Source: an uncultured Prevotella sp. (lineage in GTDB: Bacteria; Bacteroidota; Bacteroidia; Bacteroidales; Bacteroidaceae). From it: a stretch of 19,820 nucleotides of DNA. Below are positions 1-6,989 of this stretch, piece after piece (the stretch's first letter is position 1; each line of letters opens with the position of its first letter). A program made the translations under genes and the position numbers. A model generated the notes under the pieces. The model was not told the DNA's origin. It saw only the letters and a list, made by a program, of their open reading frames with translations, and ran no database searches. The stretch is taken from the NCBI GenBank assembly GCA_937877595.1, contig CALFIY010000088.1, positions 1 to 19,820 on the forward strand. Direction: 5' to 3'.

Positions 1-32
1 CGGACCGGTGCCACCACAAGCTCAAGATTTAC

Positions 33-797
33 TTACTCTTGGTTGTTCTGAGGAATGTAACTGATGAGTTGCTGAATCATAGCCATCGCCTCTTCCTCAG
101 TCGCAGCAGTGAAATGAGTCACGCCCGACTTGGTGGAGTGGACAGATGCGCCACCCAGGCTCTCCTGATCGACATCCTCGCCCGTCACAGTCTTCACCAC
201 AGCAGGACCCGTCAGGAACATGAAAGAAGTGTTCTCCATCATCAGGGTGAAGTCCGTCAAAGCAGGAGAATACACAGCACCACCTGCACATGGGCCGAAG
301 ATGCCTGAAATCTGAGGAATCACACCTGAGGCCATGATGTTGCGCTGGAAAATCTCAGCATAGCCAGCCAAGGCATTGATACCCTCCTGAATACGAGCAC
401 CACCCGAGTCATTGATACCAATTACGGGAGCCCCCATCTTCATGGCCATATCCATCACCTTACATATTTTCTGCGACATAGTCTCCGACAAAGAACCAGC
501 ATGCACGGTGAAGTCCTGTGCAAAGATAAATACCAGACGACCGTCGATAGTTCCGGAACCGGCTACAACGCCATCGCCAAGGAACTGCTTCTTCTCCATG
601 CCGAAATTATGGCAGCGGTGCTCCTTGAACATGTCGTACTCTTCAAAAGAGCCCTTGTCGAGCAGCATTTCAATGCGCTCACGGGCAGTATATTTTCCCT
701 TGTCGTGCTGCTTCTGTATGGCTTTCTCGCCACCGCCGAGACGCGCCGCCTCGCGCTTCTCAATCAGTTGTTTGATTTTTTCCAGTTGCTTACTCAT
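33..797 (-). CDS. Acyl-CoA (propionyl/methylmalonyl-CoA) carboxyltransferase, N-terminal half only
   Basis: Carboxyltransferase of the biotin-dependent methylmalonyl-CoA decarboxylase / propionyl-CoA carboxylase family (MmdA/PccB type), which moves CO2 between biotin and an acyl-CoA. The 254 residues hold the basic N-terminal helix, the core NDSGGARIQEG (129-139), the oxyanion-hole loop GPCAGGAVYSPAL (168-180) and GEDVDQESLGG (206-216), all normal for the N-domain. Family members run to about 510-520 residues with a second crotonase-fold C-domain. Here a TAA stop follows QNNQE, at the usual linker between the domains, 32 bp from the window edge. The epimerase gene lies just upstream on the same strand, so the two are probably one propionate-pathway operon. 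The family is certain. Whether this is a split gene, a nonsense or frameshift mutation, or an edge artefact cannot be decided from the sequence. Confidence 0.9.
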   Translation of the reverse strand: MSKQLEKIKQLIEKREAARLGGGEKAIQKQHDKGKYTARERIEMLLDKGSFEEYDMFKEHRCHNFGMEKKQFLGDGVVAGSGTIDGRLVFIFAQDFTVHAGSLSETMSQKICKVMDMAMKMGAPVIGINDSGGARIQEGINALAGYAEIFQRNIMASGVIPQISGIFGPCAGGAVYSPALTDFTLMMENTSFMFLTGPAVVKTVTGEDVDQESLGGASVHSTKSGVTHFTAATEEEAMAMIQQLISYIPQNNQE

Positions 798-810
798 TGT
801 TGTTATTTTG

Positions 811-874
811 CGTTATATCGTTATTGCGTTATTACGTTGTTGCGTTATCACGTTATTACGTTATTACGTCGTTG
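811..874. repeat. 8-bp tandem repeat, about 8 copies (CGTTATTA-like)
   Basis: Eight consecutive octamers start with CGTT or CGTC: cgttatat, cgttattg, cgttatta, cgttgttg, cgttatca, cgttatta, cgttatta, cgtcgttg. They fill nearly all of the 79-bp gap between the epimerase stop (877) and the carboxyltransferase start (797), so on the transcribed strand they form the leader of the carboxyltransferase cistron, ending about 13 nt before its ATG. Confidence 0.9.
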
Positions 875-876
875 CT

Positions 877-1287
877 TTATTCGGGATGCTCGCACAGTTC
901 TGTCAACACTCCGCATGTCGATTTCGGATGCAGGAATGCTATGTTGAGTTGCTCTGCGCCCTTGCGAGGTTGCTGGTCAATCAGGCGAACGCCCTTTTCT
1001 GACACCTCAGCCAGTGCGTTGGCCACACCGTCTTCCACGCAGAAGGCTACGTGATGCACGCCCTTGTTGCCCTTGTCAAGCCATTTCTGTATGGTGCTCT
1101 CAGGACTTGTCGGCTCCAGCAGTTCCAGTTTTACTTCGCCGCAGCGAAGGAATGCGGTCTTCACCTTCTGGTCTTCTACTACTTCAGTAGCGTAACATTC
1201 CAGGCCGAGCACCTCCTTGAAGAAGGGCAGGCTCTCTTCGATACTCTGGACGGCAATGCCCAGATGTTCAATGTGAGAAATTTTCAT
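877..1287 (-). CDS. mce: Methylmalonyl-CoA epimerase
   Basis: Interconverts (R)- and (S)-methylmalonyl-CoA, linking the B12-dependent methylmalonyl-CoA mutase to the carboxyltransferase of the succinate-propionate pathway; cytoplasmic. The 136 residues are a full-length vicinal-oxygen-chelate (glyoxalase) fold with two beta-alpha-beta-beta-beta modules. The module starts HLGIAV (8-13) and GVHHVAF (76-82) are visible. By comparison with the family, the likely metal ligands are H8, E55 (in VKLELLEP), H79 and E130 (in LTELCE). The ATG at 1287 lies about 30 nt after a TAnnTTTG promoter box. It is followed on the same strand by the carboxyltransferase after a gap made of octamer repeats. Family and function are well supported. 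Confidence 0.95.
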   Translation of the reverse strand: MKISHIEHLGIAVQSIEESLPFFKEVLGLECYATEVVEDQKVKTAFLRCGEVKLELLEPTSPESTIQKWLDKGNKGVHHVAFCVEDGVANALAEVSEKGVRLIDQQPRKGAEQLNIAFLHPKSTCGVLTELCEHPE

Positions 1288-1321
1288 AGTGTTGAATTAT
1301 TGTAGTTACTTTAATATCATG

Positions 1322-1329
1322 CAAAGTTA
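1322..1329 (-). promoter_or_regulatory. Bacteroidetes -7 box (TAACTTTG) for mce
   Basis: TAACTTTG on the minus strand matches TAnnTTTG. The extended 13-mer ACTAACTTTGCAT recurs exactly at 16632-16644 upstream of the small lipoprotein gene. No clear -33 TTTG is seen at the expected distance. The perfect 8-bp palindrome GACATGTC (1347-1354) lies just upstream and could be an operator, but an 8-bp palindrome may be chance. Confidence 0.6.
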
Positions 1330-1391
1330 GTCAATTTGTGCCTAACGACATGTCTTGCCAGTGTAAGATTATTGTTTTTTAACGCATGGCA

Positions 1392-2297
1392 TTATATGCC
1401 AAGTCCACCGCTGAACGAGGTGTCGATGGCTTTCGACTGCTGCAGGCGTGAGTATGGTGGGAGGTCGTGTGTCATCCAGATGTTGCCACCCACTACAGAA
1501 TGGTGGCCTATCGTGATGCGTCCAAGGATGGAAGCATTGGAGTAGACGGTGACATAGTCTTCGAGAATGGGGTGGCGCGGAACGTTGAGCATGTTGCCCT
1601 GCTCGTCGTACTTGAAACTCTTTGCGCCGAGCGTGACACCCTGATACAGAGTGACGTGATCGCCGATGATGCAGGTCTCGCCAATCACGACACCAGTGCC
1701 GTGGTCGATGGCAAAATACTCACCGATGGTGGCACCTGGGTGGATGTCGATACCAGTCTTGGAATGGGCCTGCTCGGTGATGATGCGGGGAATGACGGGA
1801 ATCTGCCTCTTGTGGAGTGCATGGGCAATGCGATAGTGGGTCATGGCGTTGGCAACAGGATAGCAGAAGATGACTTCGCCATAGGTCATAGCGGCAGGGT
1901 CGTTGTCGAACATGGCCTGAATGTCGGTGTAGAGGACACGCTTAACTTCCGGCAGTTCGTCGATAAATTCCAGGGCGAGTGTCTCTGCCTGCTTCGCGGC
2001 TTCCTCCTGACTCATGCTGCCGCAGAAAAGAAGTCCGCGGGATATCTGCTGACACAGTTCGCGGTAGAGTTGTTCCATCTTGACGCCTATATAGTAGGAG
2101 CGGATCTCTTCCTGAGGCTGGCGCTCGTAGAAATAGTCGCTGAAGATGATGCACTTTACTAAACTCACGATGTCGCGAACGCCTTCAACCGAAGGAAGCG
2201 GGGCGTTGCCGGCCGGCATCATACTATCTTCTTTCTCTGAGTGGTGCGAAAGAATGGCTACATTCTTCAGCAATATCTCATTAGCATGCTTGTCCAT
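1392..2297 (-). CDS. cysE: Serine O-acetyltransferase (long, EpsC/SATase type)
   Basis: Makes O-acetyl-L-serine from serine and acetyl-CoA, the first step of cysteine synthesis; cytoplasmic. I start it at the ATG at 2297 (MDKHANEIL, 301 residues). The frame stays open upstream to 2621, but that stretch contains the promoter and is rich in Cys/His/Arg unlike a real N-terminus. An alpha-helical N-domain (about 1-175) is followed by a left-handed beta-helix of hexapeptide repeats (about 180-275). GIDIHPGA holds D184 and IDHGTGVVIGET holds H199, matching the catalytic Asp/His pair of E. coli CysE (D143/H158). The C-terminal tail SFSGGLGI ends in Ile, as in enzymes that bind cysteine synthase. It is divergent from the M15 peptidase gene. 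Confidence 0.93.
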   Translation of the reverse strand: MDKHANEILLKNVAILSHHSEKEDSMMPAGNAPLPSVEGVRDIVSLVKCIIFSDYFYERQPQEEIRSYYIGVKMEQLYRELCQQISRGLLFCGSMSQEEAAKQAETLALEFIDELPEVKRVLYTDIQAMFDNDPAAMTYGEVIFCYPVANAMTHYRIAHALHKRQIPVIPRIITEQAHSKTGIDIHPGATIGEYFAIDHGTGVVIGETCIIGDHVTLYQGVTLGAKSFKYDEQGNMLNVPRHPILEDYVTVYSNASILGRITIGHHSVVGGNIWMTHDLPPYSRLQQSKAIDTSFSGGLGI

Positions 2298-2362
2298 CTC
2301 TTGTAGGTGGTGTTGTGTCGTTGAAAACGGCTCACGATGTGGTGTTCCGTTTGTTGATGGCG

Positions 2363-2370
2363 CAAAATTA
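2363..2370 (-). promoter_or_regulatory. -7 box (TAATTTTG) for cysE
   Basis: TAATTTTG on the minus strand fits TAnnTTTG and lies about 65 nt before the chosen cysE ATG. It supports starting cysE at 2297 rather than further upstream. The -33 region is weak. Confidence 0.55.
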
Positions 2371-2412
2371 CGAAATAAAGCAGAAGAAGTGATATTTTTT
2401 TCGCTTTTTCTG

Positions 2413-2420
2413 TATTTTTG
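2413..2420 (+). promoter_or_regulatory. -7 box (TATTTTTG) for the M15 peptidase
   Basis: TATTTTTG fits TAnnTTTG, 40 nt before the ATG at 2460. The ATG at 2418 overlaps this box, which argues against using it as the start. It is back to back with the cysE promoter, about 45 bp away. Confidence 0.55.
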
Positions 2421-2459
2421 CATCAAGTTTTTATACATCAAACACTGACTGCAAGCGAT

Positions 2460-3056
2460 ATGGCAGAACTGACAAGGGTAACGGCAAGGTATGGGCTGAG
2501 GCACAGGCTGGCGGTCGCTGTCCTGGCTATGACGGCATGTGTAGCCTGCGATGCTCAGCCGGCAGGCGTGAAACTCGACACACTGACGGTGAAGCATGTA
2601 GATGCAGAGGGCACTACGCACGAGGGCGTGATAATATGCAACAAGGAGATATCGTCCGACTTGCGTGAGATTTTTGCAGAACTATACCGTGCAAAATATC
2701 CTATAGAGCGGATAAGGCCTATCTCTGAATATGGTGATGACGACGAGCAGTCGATGAGGGCCAACAACACGTCGTGCTACTGCTACCGTGCCGTTGCCGG
2801 CAGCAAGAAGTTGTCTGCCCATGCGCGCGGCATGGCCATTGACATCAATCCGCTGTACAATCCATGCGTGCGCCGCCGCAGCGACGGCACTCTGATAATA
2901 CAGCCTGCCACTGGCAGACCATATAGGAATCGCCAGCGGCAGTTCAAGTATAAACTCAATAAGAACGACCTATGCTATCGGCTCTTTACGGCTCATGGCT
3001 TTCGCTGGGGCGGCGACTGGCGCACGGTGAAAGACTATCAGCACTTTGAGCGATAG
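2460..3056 (+). CDS. M15-family (VanY / L-Ala-D-Glu type) peptidase lipoprotein
   Basis: Probable zinc peptidase acting on peptidoglycan stem peptides in the periplasm. The 198 residues begin with a signal peptide (RHRLAVAVLAMTACVAC) with lipobox candidates ending at C27 or C30. The M15 signature SAHARGMAIDINP gives zinc ligands H121 and D128, and DYQHFE near the C-terminus gives H195. The C-terminal part (HGFRWGGDW, 179-187) matches the M15_4-like branch of carboxypeptidases and endolysins. I chose the ATG at 2460 because the earlier in-frame ATG sits on the promoter box and would add 14 residues before the signal peptide. Divergent from cysE; it meets the aminopeptidase gene tail to tail with 12 bp between the stops. 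Substrate specificity cannot be read from the sequence. Confidence 0.85.
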   Translation: MAELTRVTARYGLRHRLAVAVLAMTACVACDAQPAGVKLDTLTVKHVDAEGTTHEGVIICNKEISSDLREIFAELYRAKYPIERIRPISEYGDDDEQSMRANNTSCYCYRAVAGSKKLSAHARGMAIDINPLYNPCVRRRSDGTLIIQPATGRPYRNRQRQFKYKLNKNDLCYRLFTAHGFRWGGDWRTVKDYQHFER

Positions 3057-3068
3057 GCATGCGGATGC

Positions 3069-4481
3069 TCATTCGTCCATCAAAAAGAGCGGATCTTCAG
3101 GCATTACCATTGTCGGCTTCTGTTCGTAGTCGCGGAGCAACTTCTCGCTGACGTACTGCTTGTCGACAACAAGGCGGAACATGTATTCGCGGAACCAGCG
3201 GGCCGTCATAACAAGGTGTCCCTGCTGTCCCCATGACGGGCCCCATGAATTCTCAACTTTCCACTTCAGGGCATTGCCCTGTGCGTCGAGGTCGACGGCT
3301 GTGAGAGTCATGGCATGTGTGGAGCCGCTGTCGAAGGTTGAGATGCGCTCAGCCTTTGTCATGTTGAACGTGGTGCCGAAGAGCGAGGCATAGTCGTAGT
3401 TTTCGGTGTCGCAGTATCCGCGCTTGCGGTCGAGTTGCTTGCCAACGTCGTAACTCGAGTAGAGTTTGCGGCCGTCCTTAAGGGAAGCAATGGCAATGGT
3501 CTCAATGTCTTCCATCGGGAGGTTGAGGTATTTCCAGTTGTGGCCGTCGTATGTATGGCGGTCGTATTCCACTTCGTAAGTCTTATAGTATGGACGGCGC
3601 GGGTCGTTCATCACCATGATGAAACTGCCGTTGAGCGGAGCACCGACCACCTCGTCGTAGAAACTCTTCGGGGTGTAGGTCTTGGGTGTGCCTATGGCCT
3701 TGCCGTTCTTGTCGCGGAAGACATACTGGAACTCCTTGACAGGTTCGCCGAGCGTGATGACGAGCATGTGGTATATCTCTGAAAGCATGGCGGTCTTGCG
3801 CTTCTCTATGTCGGAAGCCTTCTTGCCGTCGGCTACCATCTTGCGCAATTCCAGTCCCTGTTCGCGCAACTTCGACTTGATGAGCGACGACATGCGCGAG
3901 GTGTTGTCGGCAGCAAAGGTCTCCGGCTGTATGCTCTTTGGCACTATGCCGTATTTCTCTGCCAGGTCTGCTACGCCGCAGAAAGTTCCGCCGTCGTTGA
4001 TAGGACTGTGGAAGAAGAACTGTACGCGCTGGTCGTCAATGGGCTTCTTGCCGGTATCTATCACTCCCTGCAACATGAGGTTGGCTTTCTCCAACTGGTC
4101 CCAGAAGAACAGATAGTCGTGGGAGAGTTCTACCGTGAGCGAGTCGGTGCGCTTGGCAAAGTTGGCTCTCAGGACGTTAAGTCCGCTGAACATCCAGCAA
4201 CGTCCTGACTGCTTCTGGTCGGCGATGCTTTGTTTCTTTGTCTCGACGCTGAAATAGGTGTCAATCTCACCAGTGTTCTTCTGATTGAGCGCCAGTTGGT
4301 CGATAGCATTTGAGGCCAGTGCGTTGCGCAGTGCACGGTCGGCGGCAGTTGGCGCCTGCTGACGCTCTATCTGCTTCAGCATGTCGGCGGTGATGGCTCC
4401 TGTCTGTGCACTTGCCTCTACCGAAAGCGATATGGCAGCAAGCGCGAGCAGATGGCGTGCGGAAGGTACTGAAATCTTCAT
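3069..4481 (-). CDS. pepC: Exported C1-family aminopeptidase (PepC / bleomycin-hydrolase type)
   Basis: Papain-like cysteine peptidase of the C1B (aminopeptidase C / bleomycin hydrolase) group. The catalytic Cys is C95 in QSGRCWMFSG, the His is H389 in STHAMTL, and the Asn is N411 in VENSWGPSWG; the Gln of the oxyanion hole precedes the Cys (QKQSGRC). The 470-residue length is normal for the group. Unlike the cytosolic PepC of lactobacilli, it starts with a clear signal peptide (MKISVPSARHLLALAAISLS...ASAQ), with cleavage likely near residue 25. It should therefore act in the periplasm or at the surface, trimming peptides taken up as nutrients. It has its own promoter box at 4524-4531 and appears monocistronic. 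Confidence 0.92.
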   Translation of the reverse strand: MKISVPSARHLLALAAISLSVEASAQTGAITADMLKQIERQQAPTAADRALRNALASNAIDQLALNQKNTGEIDTYFSVETKKQSIADQKQSGRCWMFSGLNVLRANFAKRTDSLTVELSHDYLFFWDQLEKANLMLQGVIDTGKKPIDDQRVQFFFHSPINDGGTFCGVADLAEKYGIVPKSIQPETFAADNTSRMSSLIKSKLREQGLELRKMVADGKKASDIEKRKTAMLSEIYHMLVITLGEPVKEFQYVFRDKNGKAIGTPKTYTPKSFYDEVVGAPLNGSFIMVMNDPRRPYYKTYEVEYDRHTYDGHNWKYLNLPMEDIETIAIASLKDGRKLYSSYDVGKQLDRKRGYCDTENYDYASLFGTTFNMTKAERISTFDSGSTHAMTLTAVDLDAQGNALKWKVENSWGPSWGQQGHLVMTARWFREYMFRLVVDKQYVSEKLLRDYEQKPTMVMPEDPLFLMDE

Positions 4482-4523
4482 TGTGATTTGTTATTTAGTT
4501 CCTGTTATCTGTTATAACTCGTG

Positions 4524-4531
4524 CAAAGGTA
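4524..4531 (-). promoter_or_regulatory. -7 box (TACCTTTG) for the C1 aminopeptidase
   Basis: TACCTTTG on the minus strand fits TAnnTTTG, about 43 nt before the ATG at 4481. It lies in the gap after the cobQ stop, so the aminopeptidase is probably transcribed separately from the cobalamin genes. Confidence 0.55.
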
Positions 4532-4563
4532 TGTATTTTTTTACTCTTTGCTATACTGTCGTA

Positions 4564-6045
4564 TTATTTTTTCGCAGTGAGGAACTTATAGATTCTGTCC
4601 ATATTGACATTGTTTCTCACGTGCTCGGCAAGCAAGTCGTACTGTTGCTGCTTGAAGTCGGAATATGACATGATGCTTCCTGCGGCTTCGACTGACTGCG
4701 TGACGTGTGGCTGCAGAAGCATTTCGACAAACGGAAGGTTGTCGAGAATGCCGTGCAGATATGTTCCCATGCATCTGCCCGACTTGTAGCCGTCGGTGGA
4801 ACCGTCGGAAAGGTGGAGCAGGGGAGCGGCAGAGCCTGTGAGGGTGGTCGTGCCTTGATGGATTTCGTAGCCGGAGCCATATTCGCACGTCACCTGACGT
4901 GTGACTTTCTCGGCGGTAATGGTTGTCACGACGGGCAACAGACCCAGTCCCTTGCACTGCGTGACGTCGCCCTCGATGTGCAACGGGTCGTTGACCTCTT
5001 GCCCCATCATCTGATAGCCGCCGCAAATGCCGAGCACAGTGGCGCTACGAACCGAGGCGGCACGAATGGCATCGGCCATGCCGCTACTGTGCAGACGACT
5101 CAGGTCGTCGATGGTGGATTTAGACCCGGGGATGATAATTATGTCGGCATCGGCAAGGTCGGCAGGGGTGCTACTATAATAAATATGTACGCGCGCGAGA
5201 TGCTCTATGGCATCGAAGTCGGTGAAATTGCTCATGTGGCGCAGTCGGACAACGGCAATATTGATCACTCCGGGCTCATGCGAGGCATGACGGCACTGCG
5301 ATGACTCGAGCGACATGCTGTCTTCCTCTTCTATATGGACGTCGGTGAGATAGGGAATGACTCCCAAGACTGGCACATGGCACAGGTCCTCCATCATTTT
5401 AACACCAGGGCGAAACAGTTCAATGTCGCCGCGAAACTTATTGATAATAATGCCCTTAACGAGTGCGCGCTCATCTTCGGGAAGAAGCATCAGACTACCA
5501 TAGACAGACGCGAAGACACCACCGCGGTCAATGTCGGCAACGAGGACAACGTCGGCGCCTGCATACATGGCCATCGGCATATTGACAATGTCTGTGTGGC
5601 GAAGATTAATCTCCGAGATACTGCCGGCACCTTCCATCACAACGGGATTATACTGCTGTTGCAGACGGTCGAAGGCATTGTGGACTTCGCAGCACAGCCA
5701 TTCGCGTCCCTCGCTACGGAAGTATTGCCTGGCATTCTGATTTCCTGTCGGCTTGCCATGCAATATGACTTGCGAGGTATGGTCTGACTGCGGCTTCAGC
5801 AGTACGGGGTTCATGTCGGTATGGCATGCTATGCCGGCAGCCTCAGCCTGGACGGCTTGCGCGCGTCCTATCTCGAGACCGTCGGGCGTGGCGAAGGAGT
5901 TGAGCGACATGTTCTGTGCCTTGAAAGGTGCTGGGTGATAGCCGTCTTGCAGGAAAATGCGGCAGAAGGCTGTCGCTATGACGCTCTTGCCGACATCGCT
6001 GCCGGTGCCGACGAACATGAGGGGATGGAGTGGTGTATTAGGCAT
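4564..6045 (-). CDS. cobQ: Cobyric acid synthase
   Basis: Amidates adenosylcobyrinic acid a,c-diamide at four side chains, using glutamine and ATP, to give adenosylcobyric acid (also called CbiP). From the ATG at 6045 (MPNTPLHPLM) it has 493 residues; an in-frame ATG at 6072 would add 9. With the longer numbering, the P-loop GTGSDVGKS is 22-30, followed by FKAQNMSLNS and DGLEIGRAQAVQA, the hallmark dethiobiotin-synthetase-like domain. The C-terminal glutamine amidotransferase domain has nucleophile C350 in GICGGYQ and H440 in YLHGIL. It is the last gene of the run phosphohexomutase, WecB-like, cbiB, cobQ. With the 6045 start it is 14 nt from the cbiB stop; with the longer start it overlaps cbiB. 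Function is certain. Confidence 0.96.
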   Translation of the reverse strand: MPNTPLHPLMFVGTGSDVGKSVIATAFCRIFLQDGYHPAPFKAQNMSLNSFATPDGLEIGRAQAVQAEAAGIACHTDMNPVLLKPQSDHTSQVILHGKPTGNQNARQYFRSEGREWLCCEVHNAFDRLQQQYNPVVMEGAGSISEINLRHTDIVNMPMAMYAGADVVLVADIDRGGVFASVYGSLMLLPEDERALVKGIIINKFRGDIELFRPGVKMMEDLCHVPVLGVIPYLTDVHIEEEDSMSLESSQCRHASHEPGVINIAVVRLRHMSNFTDFDAIEHLARVHIYYSSTPADLADADIIIIPGSKSTIDDLSRLHSSGMADAIRAASVRSATVLGICGGYQMMGQEVNDPLHIEGDVTQCKGLGLLPVVTTITAEKVTRQVTCEYGSGYEIHQGTTTLTGSAAPLLHLSDGSTDGYKSGRCMGTYLHGILDNLPFVEMLLQPHVTQSVEAAGSIMSYSDFKQQQYDLLAEHVRNNVNMDRIYKFLTAKK

Positions 6046-6059
6046 GGCGCAAAGATTTC

Positions 6060-6989
6060 TTATATGAAACATCCGGCATAGAACACTGCTGTGACAATTA
6101 TCACCATGAGCAGTTCGGCACGTCGGTTGACGGCAGTGGCGCGTTGCATGTCGGCGGTGGTTATCTCACGTGGGTTGCTGCCGATGTAGGGCTTGTCGAA
6201 GAGTTGGCCGAAATAATTATGCGGCCCTCCAAACTGGCAGTCGAGTATGGCAGCAAGAGCCGCTTCGGGATAGCCGCTGTTGGGACTGGCATGGAATCTG
6301 CCATTGCGCCATACCGTGGGAAGCAGTCGCCACGTCCATGTGCTGGCAAGCATGAGGAGGGCGGTGAGGCGTGCCGGCAGCCAGTTGGCCACATCGTCTA
6401 TGCGTGCTGCCCATCTGCCGAAGAGCAGGAAACGCTCAGTGCGGTAGCCCACCATGGAGTCGAGCGTGTTAATCATCTTATAGGCCATCATGCCTGGTAT
6501 GCCAAAAACTGCCAGCCAAAAGAGTGGGGCAATCACGCCGTCACTGAGATTTTCGGACAATGTCTCCAGAGCAGCGGTGCGCACTTCCTGAGCCGTCAGG
6601 CTGTCGGTGTCTCGCCCGACAATGCGTGCCACTTGTCTGCGGCCTTCGTCAAGACTTCTGTCTACGGCATAGAACACCTGGCGAACTTCGCGTATCAGCG
6701 TGGTTCCTGCCAGACAGAAGAAAACGGCAACAGAGCGCAGGACAACACCCAAGACTGGCGACAGGGAATCGGCAAGGTACAAGAGGATCCACGTTGCGGC
6801 AAAGACCGATGCTGTCAGGGTGACGGCCATAAGGGCGCCTTTCGCCATGCGGTGATTGTTGCGATTAAGCAATCGCTCACCCCTGCCTATCAGTTTTCCG
6901 AAACCTACCACGGGGTGAGGCAGACGCTCGGGGTCGCCTATCAGCAGGTCTGACAGATAGCCAAGGATGAGCGATAGAAGTTTTGTCAT
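6060..6989 (-). CDS. cbiB: Adenosylcobinamide-phosphate synthase (CobD/CbiB)
   Basis: Membrane enzyme that attaches (R)-1-amino-2-propanol O-phosphate, or a related aminoalcohol, to adenosylcobyric acid. I use the ATG at 6989 (MTKLLSLILG, 309 residues), whose ATGA overlaps the TGA stop of the WecB-like gene and implies translational coupling; an earlier ATG at 7061 lies inside that gene. Family motifs are all present: LIGDPERLPHPV (16-27), ENLSDGVIAPLFW (146-158), MINTLDSMVGYR (172-183) and SPNSGYPEAA (235-244). Hydrophobic segments near 1-15, 52-72, 77-97, 152-170 and 292-308 fit a polytopic membrane protein. It precedes cobQ, whose product is its substrate. Confidence 0.95.
   Translation of the reverse strand: MTKLLSLILGYLSDLLIGDPERLPHPVVGFGKLIGRGERLLNRNNHRMAKGALMAVTLTASVFAATWILLYLADSLSPVLGVVLRSVAVFFCLAGTTLIREVRQVFYAVDRSLDEGRRQVARIVGRDTDSLTAQEVRTAALETLSENLSDGVIAPLFWLAVFGIPGMMAYKMINTLDSMVGYRTERFLLFGRWAARIDDVANWLPARLTALLMLASTWTWRLLPTVWRNGRFHASPNSGYPEAALAAILDCQFGGPHNYFGQLFDKPYIGSNPREITTADMQRATAVNRRAELLMVIIVTAVFYAGCFI

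Noticed and set aside
811..874. CRISPR array or origin iterons.
   Set aside because: Units are 8 bp and directly adjacent with no spacers; no cas, rep or dnaA genes nearby.
2298..2621. Upstream extension of the cysE frame by 108 codons.
   Set aside because: It overlaps the cysE promoter box and the divergent M15 gene, and its composition (Cys/His/Arg-rich) is unlike an acetyltransferase N-terminus.
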